A DNA stretch of 5,618 nucleotides, from contig URYG01000210.1 in NCBI GenBank assembly GCA_900551985.1, forward strand, positions 1 through 5,618, given 5' to 3'. The DNA comes from an uncultured Prevotella sp. (lineage in GTDB: Bacteria > Bacteroidota > Bacteroidia > Bacteroidales > Bacteroidaceae). This document shows positions 1-4,790 of the stretch, in pieces; within the stretch, counting starts at the first letter, position 1, and each line of letters opens with the position of its first letter. The translations under genes were made by a program, and so were the position numbers. Under the pieces are notes generated by a model. It ran no database searches. It had not been told where the DNA came from and worked only from the letters and a program-made list of their open reading frames with translations.

Positions 1-1
1 A

Positions 2-91
2 CCCTACCTGAAAGGGCAAAAGCTCCTAGCCCAGGGCACCGCCCTGGGTTAAAAATCCAATAAGAAACTACGCCCTGAAAGGGCAAAAGCT
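2..91. repeat. REP-like intergenic repeat unit with hairpin
   Basis: An 18-bp sequence, CCTGAAAGGGCAAAAGCT, occurs twice in direct orientation at 7-24 and 74-91. Between them, 28-37 pairs with 41-50 around a 3-nt ACC loop (core CCCAGGGC/GCCCTGGG, with one G-T wobble further out). The second copy also forms a small hairpin of its own, GCCCT-GAA-AGGGC at 72-84; in the first copy this stem is reduced to CCT/AGG. Sequences of this form are scattered between genes in Bacteroidota genomes, so I read it as a REP-like, non-autonomous dispersed element. No transposase is visible in the window. It ends 28 bp before the kinase start and could act on the end of an upstream transcript or on leader stability. 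The repeats and hairpins are seen directly; the dispersed nature is from memory of related genomes. Confidence 0.7.
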
Positions 92-119
92 TTAAAAATA
101 TATTTAAAACCAAACTAAA

Positions 120-1202
120 ATGAAAGATCTCAAACCTATCATCTCACAGTTCGATATCACCGGAACTGTAAATGAGGTAAAGCCCCTCGGTAATGGACTC
201 ATCAATGACACCTACAAGGTGACAACCGTAGAAGACGATGCACCAGACTATGTTCTCCAGCGCATCAACGACTCTATCTTCACCGATGTAGATCTCTTGC
301 AGCACAATATCGAGGAAGTAACTACACACATCCGCCAGCAGCTCGAAAAACAGGGCGCTGACGACATCGACCGCAAGGTACTCACCTTCGTCAAGGCAAC
401 CAACGGCAAGACCTATGTCAAGGACGAAGACCAGCAGTACTGGCGCATCTCCATCTTCATTCCTCGTGCCATCACCAAGGAGGCAGTAAACCCGGAAAGC
501 TCCTACTACGCAGGCAAGACTTTCGGAGAGTTCGAGGCTCAGCTCACAGACATCACCGACCGCCTCGGCGAAACCATCCCTGATTTCCACAACATGGAAC
601 TGCGCCGCGACCAGCTCCGCCAGGCAGTGAAGGAAGACCGTGCCGGACGAGCAGAAGGCGTAAAGGATTTCATCGCCGACATCGAGAGTTATATGGATGA
701 GATGTGTCTCTGCCAGCGCCTCTTCCGCGAGGGCAAGCTGCAGAAGCATGTCTGCCACTGCGATACCAAAGTCAACAACATGATGTTTGATGAAGAGGGT
801 CGCGTATTGTGCGTCATCGACCTCGACACCGTGATGCCATCTCTCTTCGTGAGCGATTACGGCGATTTCCTCCGCACGGCAGCGAATACCATCGCCGAGG
901 ATTCTCCAGAGTTCGAGAAGATAGATTTCCGCATGGACATCTTCGAGTCGTTCACCCGCGGCTACGTAGAATCAGCATCAGCCTTCCTTTCTCCACTGGA
1001 AATTTCCCTGCTTCCTCATGCAGCCGAGCTTTTCCCATACATGCAGGCTGTCCGCTTCCTCTGGGATTACCTCAACGGCGATCACTACTGGAAGTGCAAG
1101 TATCCTGAGCACAACCTCGTAAGAGCCCAGAACCAGTGGCATCTCTTCCTCAAGGCGAAGGAACACGAAGCAGAGATGAAGGCGTTCATCGAAAAAAAAT
1201 AG
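120..1202 (+). CDS. Aminoglycoside-phosphotransferase-fold sugar kinase, N-acetylhexosamine 1-kinase-like
   Basis: Probable cytoplasmic small-molecule kinase of 360 aa, close to the length of NahK, the N-acetylhexosamine 1-kinase that phosphorylates GlcNAc/GalNAc at C1. Near the N-terminus, GNGLINDTY (residues 24-32) fits the family's nucleotide-binding loop. The catalytic loop is HCDTKVNN (213-220), giving H213-x-D215-x-K217-x-x-N220 with D215 as likely catalytic base. IDLDTV (233-238) supplies the metal-binding Asp, probably D234, followed by DYGDFLR (246-252). The C-terminal helical part (about 270-360) is rich in aromatic residues and could line the sugar site. The ATG at 120 lies in an AT-rich leader without a Shine-Dalgarno; the frame ends in TAG after a run of eight A. 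Related Bacteroidota proteins are often labelled aminoglycoside phosphotransferase or, in older records, mucin desulfatase; neither name is supported by these motifs. A C1 hexosamine or other sugar kinase role is likely, but the substrate is not determined. Confidence 0.85.
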   Translation: MKDLKPIISQFDITGTVNEVKPLGNGLINDTYKVTTVEDDAPDYVLQRINDSIFTDVDLLQHNIEEVTTHIRQQLEKQGADDIDRKVLTFVKATNGKTYVKDEDQQYWRISIFIPRAITKEAVNPESSYYAGKTFGEFEAQLTDITDRLGETIPDFHNMELRRDQLRQAVKEDRAGRAEGVKDFIADIESYMDEMCLCQRLFREGKLQKHVCHCDTKVNNMMFDEEGRVLCVIDLDTVMPSLFVSDYGDFLRTAANTIAEDSPEFEKIDFRMDIFESFTRGYVESASAFLSPLEISLLPHAAELFPYMQAVRFLWDYLNGDHYWKCKYPEHNLVRAQNQWHLFLKAKEHEAEMKAFIEKK

Positions 1203-1225
1203 TCGATTTTTTGTGAATAAACATT

Positions 1226-1282
1226 TAATTCTGTAAATTATCTAAAAATAATACCTATTATTTTGGATATTTTACAGAATTA
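1226..1282. promoter_or_regulatory. 57-bp nested inverted repeat, candidate PerR operator
   Basis: Outer arms TAATTCTGTAAA (1226-1237) and TTTACAGAATTA (1271-1282) are perfect 12-bp inverted repeats. After a single T:T mismatch, pairing continues for nine more pairs, 1239-1247 with 1261-1269, including one G-T. The centre can alternatively be read as a perfect palindrome, AAAATAATA-CC-TATTATTTT (1245-1264). The right arm abuts the TTTG box of the downstream promoter. AT-rich dyads of this kind are typical Fur/PerR operators, although the B. subtilis PerR box is a 7-1-7 dyad and this one has a 2-bp centre. It could also serve as a terminator for the upstream kinase gene, since no other hairpin lies between the two genes. 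The symmetry is seen; both functions are inferred. Confidence 0.6.
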
Positions 1283-1314
1283 TTTGGTAGATAGAAATAA
1301 ATTGATTACCTTTG
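1283..1314 (+). promoter_or_regulatory. Bacteroidota-type promoter for perR-rubrerythrin
   Basis: TTTG at 1283-1286 is followed 20 bp later by TACCTTTG at 1307-1314. This matches the -33 TTTG / -7 TAnnTTTG pattern of the Bacteroidota primary sigma factor. Transcription would start near 1320, leaving a leader of roughly 25 nt before the ATG at 1346. The candidate operator dyad ends immediately at the -33 box. Confidence 0.75.
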
Positions 1315-1345
1315 CATACGTAAAAATCAATCAAATGATAGGAAT

Positions 1346-1780
1346 ATGAAAAAAACAGAAGCTTACAACAGATTGGTGGAGAAAGGGATTCGACCATCAG
1401 TACAGAGACTGGCAATTCTGGACTACCTGATCAAGCATCCTACTCACCCTAACATCGAAGACGTTTACAACGCTTTGGAGAGCAAGGTACCGACTCTAAG
1501 CCGTACCACAGTATATAACACGCTCCGCCTGCTGAGCGAGGTGAATGCAGCGCAGATGATCACCATCGACGAGCATCGCGTATGCTATGATGGCAACATC
1601 GAGCCACACGTTCACTTCTACTGCAAGAACTGCGGCAAGATTATCGACCTCTTCGATGAGCCAGCACCACGGGTAACAGAGACCAAGGTGATTGATGGCA
1701 ACATCGTGCAGGAAGAGCAGCTCTACTACAAGGGCATCTGTTCAGCTTGTGCCAAGAAGATGGAGAAGAAGACGAATTAA
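1346..1780 (+). CDS. perR: PerR-type Fur-family transcriptional repressor
   Basis: A 144-aa Fur-superfamily regulator of normal length. Residues 1-80 form the winged helix, with the recognition helix around SRTTVYNTLRLL (52-63). The structural zinc site is complete: C93-x-x-C96 and C132-x-x-C135. Aligning by eye to B. subtilis PerR places H34, D82, H88, H90 and D101 at the positions of its regulatory ligands H37, D85, H91, H93 and D104. Asp rather than Glu at the last position is the feature associated with peroxide-sensing PerR as opposed to iron-sensing Fur. In characterised PerR, Fe-catalysed oxidation of the metal-site histidines releases DNA and derepresses peroxide defences. The gene lies 48 bp upstream of a rubrerythrin, a classic PerR target, and has its own promoter beside an AT-rich dyad, so autoregulation is likely. 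Family assignment is firm; PerR subtype is strong but inferred. Confidence 0.88.
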   Translation: MKKTEAYNRLVEKGIRPSVQRLAILDYLIKHPTHPNIEDVYNALESKVPTLSRTTVYNTLRLLSEVNAAQMITIDEHRVCYDGNIEPHVHFYCKNCGKIIDLFDEPAPRVTETKVIDGNIVQEEQLYYKGICSACAKKMEKKTN

Positions 1781-1828
1781 TAGTAATAAGATAATACAAT
1801 ACAAGAACATTTTTAATACATTAACATT

Positions 1829-2389
1829 ATGAAGAAGAAATTTATTTGCACCGTTTGTGGTTACATCTACGAGGGTACAGAGGCACCAGAGAAGTGCCCT
1901 ATTTGCAAGGCGCCAGCCAGCAAGTTCAAGGAGATGGAAGATACAGTGGATGATGATTTGACATTCGCTACTGTACACGTTCTCGGTCAGGCATATAAGG
2001 ATGGCGTCAATGAGGAAGTCATCAAGGGTTTGAAGGATCACTTTGCAGGTGAGTGTGGCGAGGTAGGTATGTATCTTGCAATGGCTCGCCAGGCAGACCG
2101 CGAGGGTTATCCGGAGATTGCAGAGGCTTACAAGCGTTATGCTTTCGAGGAGGCTGACCATGCATCTCGCTTTGCTGAGTTGCTGGGTGAGGTTCTGGGT
2201 GATACCAAGAGCAACCTTGAGGCTCGCATCGCAGCTGAGAAGGGTGCTTGCGAGGACAAGTTCCGCATTGCCAAGCTTGCCAAGGAGCAGGGTTCTGACG
2301 CTATCCACGATACTGTTCATGAGATGGCTAAGGACGAGGCTCGCCACTGTGCAGGTTTCGCAGGTCTTTACAAGAGATTCTTCAAGTAA
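1829..2389 (+). CDS. rbr: Reverse rubrerythrin (rubredoxin domain N-terminal), diiron peroxidase
   Basis: A 186-aa cytoplasmic protein expected to reduce hydrogen peroxide to water at a diiron centre, with electrons passing through a rubredoxin iron. The rubredoxin domain is N-terminal (about 1-38), with C7-x-x-C10 and C23-x-x-C26. The ferritin-like four-helix domain follows (about 45-186): E75/E78 in GECGEVGMY, E108-x-x-H111 in EEADH, acidic residues around 137-142 in the third helix, and E165 plus E170-x-x-H173 in DEARH. Classical rubrerythrins place rubredoxin at the C-terminus, so this is the reversed arrangement known from clostridial peroxide and oxygen defence. Extra cysteines at 76, 141 and 174 lie close to iron ligands. 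There is no promoter-like TAnnTTTG in the 48-bp gap after perR, and a hairpin terminator follows, so the two genes probably form one operon. Frequent GGT and GCT codons suggest strong expression. Confidence 0.93.
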   Translation: MKKKFICTVCGYIYEGTEAPEKCPICKAPASKFKEMEDTVDDDLTFATVHVLGQAYKDGVNEEVIKGLKDHFAGECGEVGMYLAMARQADREGYPEIAEAYKRYAFEEADHASRFAELLGEVLGDTKSNLEARIAAEKGACEDKFRIAKLAKEQGSDAIHDTVHEMAKDEARHCAGFAGLYKRFFK

Positions 2390-2421
2390 GACAATTTTTA
2401 TTTTTTTCGATACTAAGTCCT

Positions 2422-2470
2422 GGAGCCCGGTTCCGAATCATAGAGATTCAGAATCGGGCTTCTCCGTTTT
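2422..2470 (+). terminator. Hairpin terminator after rubrerythrin
   Basis: AGCCCGGTTCCGAATC (2424-2439) pairs with GATTCAGAATCGGGCT (2445-2460) around an ATAGA loop: a 16-position stem with one C:A mismatch and one G-T wobble. A short T run (2467-2470) follows after TCTCCG. It lies 32 bp after the rubrerythrin stop and ahead of the next promoter, so it should close the perR-rubrerythrin transcript. The T tract is weak and displaced from the stem, as is common in Bacteroidota. Confidence 0.75.
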
Positions 2471-2537
2471 GATGGTGGATTTGTAATCCCCCTAATAAAA
2501 GTAAAAGCATACTCGATAGATTTTTTTCGGGAAAAGT

Positions 2538-2569
2538 TTTGGAGATTAGGAGATAAAGTATTATCTTTG
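2538..2569 (+). promoter_or_regulatory. Bacteroidota-type promoter for the AAA/PD-(D/E)XK gene
   Basis: TTTG at 2538-2541 and TATCTTTG at 2562-2569 are separated by 20 bp, the same spacing as the perR promoter. Both boxes match the -33/-7 consensus. The predicted start near 2575 gives a leader of about 30 nt before the ATG at 2605. No operator-like dyad is seen around it. Confidence 0.72.
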
Positions 2570-2604
2570 CCATCAGATTAAAAAACGAATAATCAAACTG
2601 AGTT

Positions 2605-4374
2605 ATGATAGTAAGACCAAAGCGCATTTATCGCAAGCGCATACCATACGGCATGCAGAATTTTGAGGATGTCATCAAAGAGGATTGTTACTATGTGGAC
2701 AAGACTCCTTTCATAGAGCAAATAGAAGAATCCAACAAGTATTTCTTCTTCATTCGCCCTCGCCGTTTCGGCAAGACACTTACCCTCTCCATGCTTGAGA
2801 ATTACTATGACATCAACAAGAAAGACAAGTTTGAGGAAATCTTTGGCAAGCTATACATCGGGCAGAATCCTACACCAGAGCATAGTACATATCTCATCAT
2901 CCACCTCAATTTTGCCGAGGTGGCAGCAGGATTGGATGATTATAAGGATGGACTGGACAACCATTGTCGCCTTGTATTCAATTTCTTCTGCGACATCTAT
3001 GCACATATTCTTCCTGCCAATACCAAGGAAGGATTGGAAAAGTTAACAGATGCAGTGTCTCAACTGAGATTCCTGTGCCAGAAGTGCCAGGAGGTAGGCA
3101 AGAAGATCTATCTCTTCATCGATGAGTACGACAACTTCACCAACATGATTCTCGCCCATGAAGAGCATCTTGTGAGGTATCGCAACCAAACCCACGGAGA
3201 GGGATACTTGCGCCAGTTCTTCAACACCATCAAGGGTGCGGCTGGCAATACTCTGGGCAGAGTATTCGTCACGGGAGTAAGCCCTGTGACCATGGATGAC
3301 CTGACCAGCGGATTCAACATCGGAACCAACTACTCGCTCTCACCTGACTTCAATGAGATGACGGGATTTACCGAGGAAGAAGTGAGAGAGATGCTGGATT
3401 ATTACGGCAGCGTCCTGCCGTTCAATCACACCACCGATGAGCTGATCAAGGTGATGAAGCCTTGGTACGACAACTATTGCTTTGCCGAGGAGAGATATGG
3501 TGAGACCACCATGTACAACTCGGTAATGGTGCTCAACTTCGTAGATAATTACATCCGAAGCGAATACCAAATCCCTAAGAAGATGGTGGAGACCAACATA
3601 CGCATCGACTATGACAAGATGCGAATGCTCATCCGCCACGACAAGGAGTTCGCCCACGACGCCAGCATCATCCAGCAGTTGGTGACCCAGGGATTCGTGA
3701 TAGGCACGCTCAACGAGAACTTCCCTGCCGAGCGAATCAACGACCCAGACAACTTCCTCAGCCTGCTGTTCTATTTCGGCATGGTGACGATAGACGGAAC
3801 ATACAAGGGTGAGACCAAGTTCATTATTCCGAATGAGGTGGTGCGTGACCAGATGTACACCTACCTGCTCGACACCTACAAGGAGAATGACTTGGTATAT
3901 GATAGATATAGCAAGGGTAAACTGGAGAGCAAACTGGCATACGATGGACAATTCAAGCCATACTTTGAGTATATCGCCGACTGCCTGAAGAAGTACTCCT
4001 CCCAGCGAGACAAGCAGAAGGGAGAGGCTTTCGTGCATGGCTTCACCTTGGCGATGACGAGCCAGAACAAGTTCTATCGCCCTATCTCTGAGCTGGACAA
4101 TGACGGCGGCTATGCCGACATCTTCCTCTCTCCACTCTGTGACATCTACAAGGACATGGTGGATTCATATATCATCGAATTGAAATATTGCAAGAGCCAA
4201 ACCACAGATGAGCAAGTGAAAAAGCTCTTCGAGGAGGCTTCAGTTCAAATCTCTCGCTATGCGGAAAGTGATATGGTCAGAGAGGCAGTAAAGACCACAA
4301 AGCTCCACAAGCTGGTGGTTATCTACCGCGGAGCGGAAATGGTGGCTTGCGAGGAGATAAGGATATTGCTATAG
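2605..4374 (+). CDS. AAA-ATPase-like protein with C-terminal PD-(D/E)XK nuclease-like domain
   Basis: A 589-aa protein with the two-part layout of the AAA-ATPase-like family (PF09820) joined to the PD-(D/E)XK family formerly DUF1703 (PF08011). The N-terminus has the family signature YVDKTPFI (30-37), then RPRRFGKTLTL (51-61), a P-loop variant with K57-T58 but no leading glycine. The Walker B-like strand is IYLFIDEYDNF (168-178), with D173-E174. FVTGVSP (221-227) fits the strand after it. The C-terminal domain has GEAFVHGF (473-480), D505 in GGYADIF, E525-x-K527 in IIELKY, and Q549 with Y552 in VQISRY, so the nuclease-type acidic and Lys residues are present. Bacteroidota genomes often carry many paralogues; their cellular role is not established, and mobile-DNA or defence roles are only proposals. 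The gene has its own promoter and a downstream hairpin and no evident partner. Composition resembles its neighbours, and no frameshift is seen. Confidence 0.88.
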   Translation: MIVRPKRIYRKRIPYGMQNFEDVIKEDCYYVDKTPFIEQIEESNKYFFFIRPRRFGKTLTLSMLENYYDINKKDKFEEIFGKLYIGQNPTPEHSTYLIIHLNFAEVAAGLDDYKDGLDNHCRLVFNFFCDIYAHILPANTKEGLEKLTDAVSQLRFLCQKCQEVGKKIYLFIDEYDNFTNMILAHEEHLVRYRNQTHGEGYLRQFFNTIKGAAGNTLGRVFVTGVSPVTMDDLTSGFNIGTNYSLSPDFNEMTGFTEEEVREMLDYYGSVLPFNHTTDELIKVMKPWYDNYCFAEERYGETTMYNSVMVLNFVDNYIRSEYQIPKKMVETNIRIDYDKMRMLIRHDKEFAHDASIIQQLVTQGFVIGTLNENFPAERINDPDNFLSLLFYFGMVTIDGTYKGETKFIIPNEVVRDQMYTYLLDTYKENDLVYDRYSKGKLESKLAYDGQFKPYFEYIADCLKKYSSQRDKQKGEAFVHGFTLAMTSQNKFYRPISELDNDGGYADIFLSPLCDIYKDMVDSYIIELKYCKSQTTDEQVKKLFEEASVQISRYAESDMVREAVKTTKLHKLVVIYRGAEMVACEEIRILL

Positions 4375-4377
4375 AAC

Positions 4378-4416
4378 GAACCGTTATCCGGCTGGATACC
4401 TGGCGGATAACGGTTC
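4378..4416 (+). terminator. Perfect 13-bp hairpin after the AAA/nuclease gene
   Basis: GAACCGTTATCCG (4378-4390) and CGGATAACGGTTC (4404-4416) are exact inverse complements around a 13-nt loop, starting three bases after the TAG stop. Position and stability suggest a transcription terminator or 3'-end stabiliser. There is no downstream T tract (TTGAAAAA follows), so factor-independent termination is less certain than at the rubrerythrin terminator. Confidence 0.6.
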
Positions 4417-4448
4417 TTGAAAAATCGCTGGTCAGCAAATTCACAGAA

Positions 4449-4559
4449 TCAGATAATCGTGATCCATACCGTTTCTCCCTGCTGCTGCGCCTCATCTATC
4501 CGCTTCATCAGTCGGGTGAGCCAGATGCGGGAGATAGCAAAGGGCGAAAGTGCTGCACT
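4449..4559 (-). other. Short coding-like remnant, unrecognised
   Basis: Read on the minus strand from 4559 to a TGA at 4449-4451, one frame stays open for 36 codons. It gives plausible protein-like sequence with an amphipathic basic stretch, RIWLTRLMKRIDEAQQQGET, then a short hydrophobic end. A TAA lies directly upstream in frame and the only internal ATG leaves 19 codons, so it is not an intact gene. It may be the 3' end of a decayed gene or part of a dispersed repeat. The two other minus-strand frames are also open for 16 or more codons over part of this stretch, which weakens the coding argument. I do not recognise a family. Confidence 0.3.
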
Positions 4560-4561
4560 TT
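4547..4561. repeat. 15-bp perfect palindrome
   Basis: AAAGTGCTGCACTTT has perfect 7-bp arms around a single central T. It marks the boundary between the coding-like left half and the very AT-rich right half of the gap. It could be a protein-binding dyad or the edge of a degenerate repeat; nothing in the sequence decides between these. Confidence 0.5.
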
Positions 4562-4577
4562 AATATTTTTTAAAGAA

Positions 4578-4585
4578 CAAAAGTA
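4578..4585 (-). promoter_or_regulatory. Minus-strand -7-like element
   Basis: On the minus strand this reads TACTTTTG, an exact match to TAnnTTTG. There is no TTTG box 20 bp upstream on that strand, only an A/T-rich tract. A transcript from here would run leftward across the palindrome and the coding-like remnant, with no intact gene to express. It may be a remnant of the decayed gene's promoter or a chance match. Confidence 0.3.
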
Positions 4586-4617
4586 GCGATTATTTTTTAT
4601 TTTTCGATTTTTATTTA

Positions 4618-4625
4618 TACTTTTG
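4618..4625 (+). promoter_or_regulatory. Plus-strand -7-like element, possible transglutaminase-gene promoter
   Basis: TACTTTTG matches TAnnTTTG exactly, but the expected TTTG box about 20 bp upstream is replaced by a T-rich run without G. If used, it would start transcription near 4632 and leave a leader of about 160 nt before the ATG at 4791. It is the best full -7 match ahead of the transglutaminase-like gene, and it mirrors the minus-strand element 32 bp away. Confidence 0.35.
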
Positions 4626-4790
4626 CAAAATCTTTCAGGAATTTTGTTGTTTTTGGAAATGCGCACTAGGATAAGTAAGATTTCTGAAATGATAACATTC
4701 TAGGCAACTTCTGCCGTAGCTATGTTTATAGAAAAAGAATTGATAGTGCCGCAAAAATGATAGGATAACCTATAGAATTATAAAATCAAG

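Larger units (their letters stand above)
4417..4790. other. 374-bp intergenic gap without an intact gene
   Basis: No convincing intact gene or structured RNA gene is seen. The left half (to about 4560) is of coding-like composition and contains a short minus-strand open stretch listed separately. From about 4561 to 4650 the sequence becomes very A/T-rich and holds two opposed -7-like elements. The right part contains a small hairpin at 4700-4719 (CTAGGCA/TGCC-G-TAG, with one bulged G) and ATAGG-ATAA-CCTAT at 4760-4773, just ahead of the transglutaminase-like gene. An exact promoter for that gene cannot be fixed: TATGTTTA at 4721-4728 matches seven of eight -7 positions but lacks a TTTG at the right distance. 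Confidence 0.6.

Noticed and set aside
144..758. 204-codon minus-strand open frame
   Set aside because: It lies wholly opposite the kinase coding region, whose motifs are intact. The sequence is typical of an antisense shadow, with no promoter or start signals.
1191..1199. Run of eight A just before the kinase stop, possible frameshift site
   Set aside because: It lies at the last codons, where slippage would only alter the tail, and no downstream frame extends into a recognisable domain.
120..1202. Aminoglycoside resistance gene
   Set aside because: The fold motif HxDxKxxN is shared across many small-molecule kinases. Length and the GNGLINDTY loop fit NahK-like sugar kinases better, and nothing around it suggests a resistance cassette.
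1333..1343. 11-mer AAATGATAGGA shared with 4755-4765, upstream of perR and of the transglutaminase-like gene
   Set aside because: The distance to the start codon differs (2 versus 25 nt) and no symmetry is shared. A short AT-rich match can occur by chance.
1742..2347. 201-codon minus-strand open frame
   Set aside because: It overlaps the end of perR and nearly all of rubrerythrin on the opposite strand. Its Leu/Ser-rich translation arises from the complement of Glu/Lys/Ala codons.
2076..2486. 136-codon plus-strand frame overlapping rubrerythrin and its terminator
   Set aside because: It is out of frame with an unmistakable rubrerythrin and runs through the terminator hairpin. Its translation looks random.
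3340..4038. 232-codon minus-strand open frame
   Set aside because: Antisense to the AAA/nuclease gene. Its Val/His/Leu-rich translation reflects complementary codons and has no recognisable domain.
4539..4550. AAAGGGCGAAAG resembling the AAAGGGCAAAAG core of the repeat at 1-91
   Set aside because: The match is 11 of 12 positions, but the flanks and hairpin of the repeat are absent, so it is not called as another copy.
4347..4586. 79-codon plus-strand frame after the AAA/nuclease gene
   Set aside because: It begins at a TTG inside the upstream gene, crosses the 13-bp hairpin and has no start signals or domain.
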